This document shows positions 42,399 through 42,472 of a stretch of 42,472 nt of DNA, piece after piece (position 1 is the stretch's first letter; the number at the start of each line of letters is the position of its first letter). Position numbers and translations under genes: made by a program. This DNA is from Richelia sp. CSU_2_1 (GTDB taxonomy: Bacteria; Cyanobacteriota; Cyanobacteriia; Cyanobacteriales; Microcoleaceae). The DNA is taken from contig JAAUPF010000042.1 in the NCBI GenBank assembly GCA_012034575.1, positions 1 to 42,472 of the forward strand, read 5' to 3'. The notes beneath the pieces are model-generated. The model did not search any database, was not told where the DNA came from, and saw only the letters and a program-made list of their open reading frames with translations.

Positions 42399-42472
42399 CT
42401 GGAAGCTGTTTCAAATCCTCACTTTTTAAGGGGGATTTAGTAACCGGAAGCGCTCTCAAAGTCCCCCTTTTT

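Overview
The window reads as chromosomal DNA of a filamentous, non-heterocystous cyanobacterium of the Microcoleus/Oscillatoria type. The evidence is the very dense GCGATCGC (HIP1) palindromes, tocopherol-pathway genes, a PEP-CTERM protein, Rcp-type response regulators, giant TPR proteins, and gene borders packed with 7-bp tandem repeats. The genus assignment is an inference; no rRNA or tRNA is visible. No CRISPR array, phage or intact transposase gene is visible either.

Layout: (1) 1-8.6 kb: small envelope and accessory genes (a Gly/Thr-rich WGxxGxxG-like protein, a PAS/Crp-type regulator, ChaB, a membrane protein, an NPPY methyltransferase with a doubtful N-terminus, a lone PmbA/TldE-type protein, a secreted pentapeptide-repeat protein). 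These are separated by repeat-rich spacers and one strongly structured RNA-like segment at 7984-8160. (2) 8.6-17.2 kb: a membrane-tethered Ser/Thr kinase, a PaaK-like adenylating enzyme whose gene has swallowed a heptamer array in frame, a YkvA protein, a TPR protein, an SPFH-FHA fusion and a methyltransferase. (3) 17.3-24.3 kb: a two-component cluster on the minus strand with two paralogous REC-first hybrid kinases (one broken by a single-base frameshift) and a CHASE3 kinase translationally coupled to an Rcp-type regulator. (4) 24.5-27 kb: a PEP-CTERM secreted protein, a sulfite-oxidase-type molybdopterin protein and a tiny membrane protein. (5) 27.2-29.5 kb: KtrB and KtrA, a potassium uptake pair. 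(6) 29.7-31.9 kb: gamma-tocopherol methyltransferase and homogentisate phytyltransferase, two steps of vitamin E synthesis side by side. (7) 32.4-42.3 kb: one enormous gene of about 3,310 codons, now split by a one-base frameshift near 38633. It encodes five successive TPR plus GT9-like glycosyltransferase modules and ends in a GT4-type glycosyltransferase.

Three things stand out. The first is the penta-modular glycosyltransferase gene, whose module boundaries carry a GC-rich dispersed repeat in frame. The second is a roughly 175-nt multi-hairpin element that resembles an IscB-type (HEARO/omega) guide RNA but has no nuclease gene. The third is the repeat ecology: 7-bp arrays of several sequences abut start or stop codons and in one case lie inside a coding region, and several MITE-like inverted-repeat elements are present. 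At least two large genes are disrupted by one-base deletions, which are either recent mutations or assembly errors.
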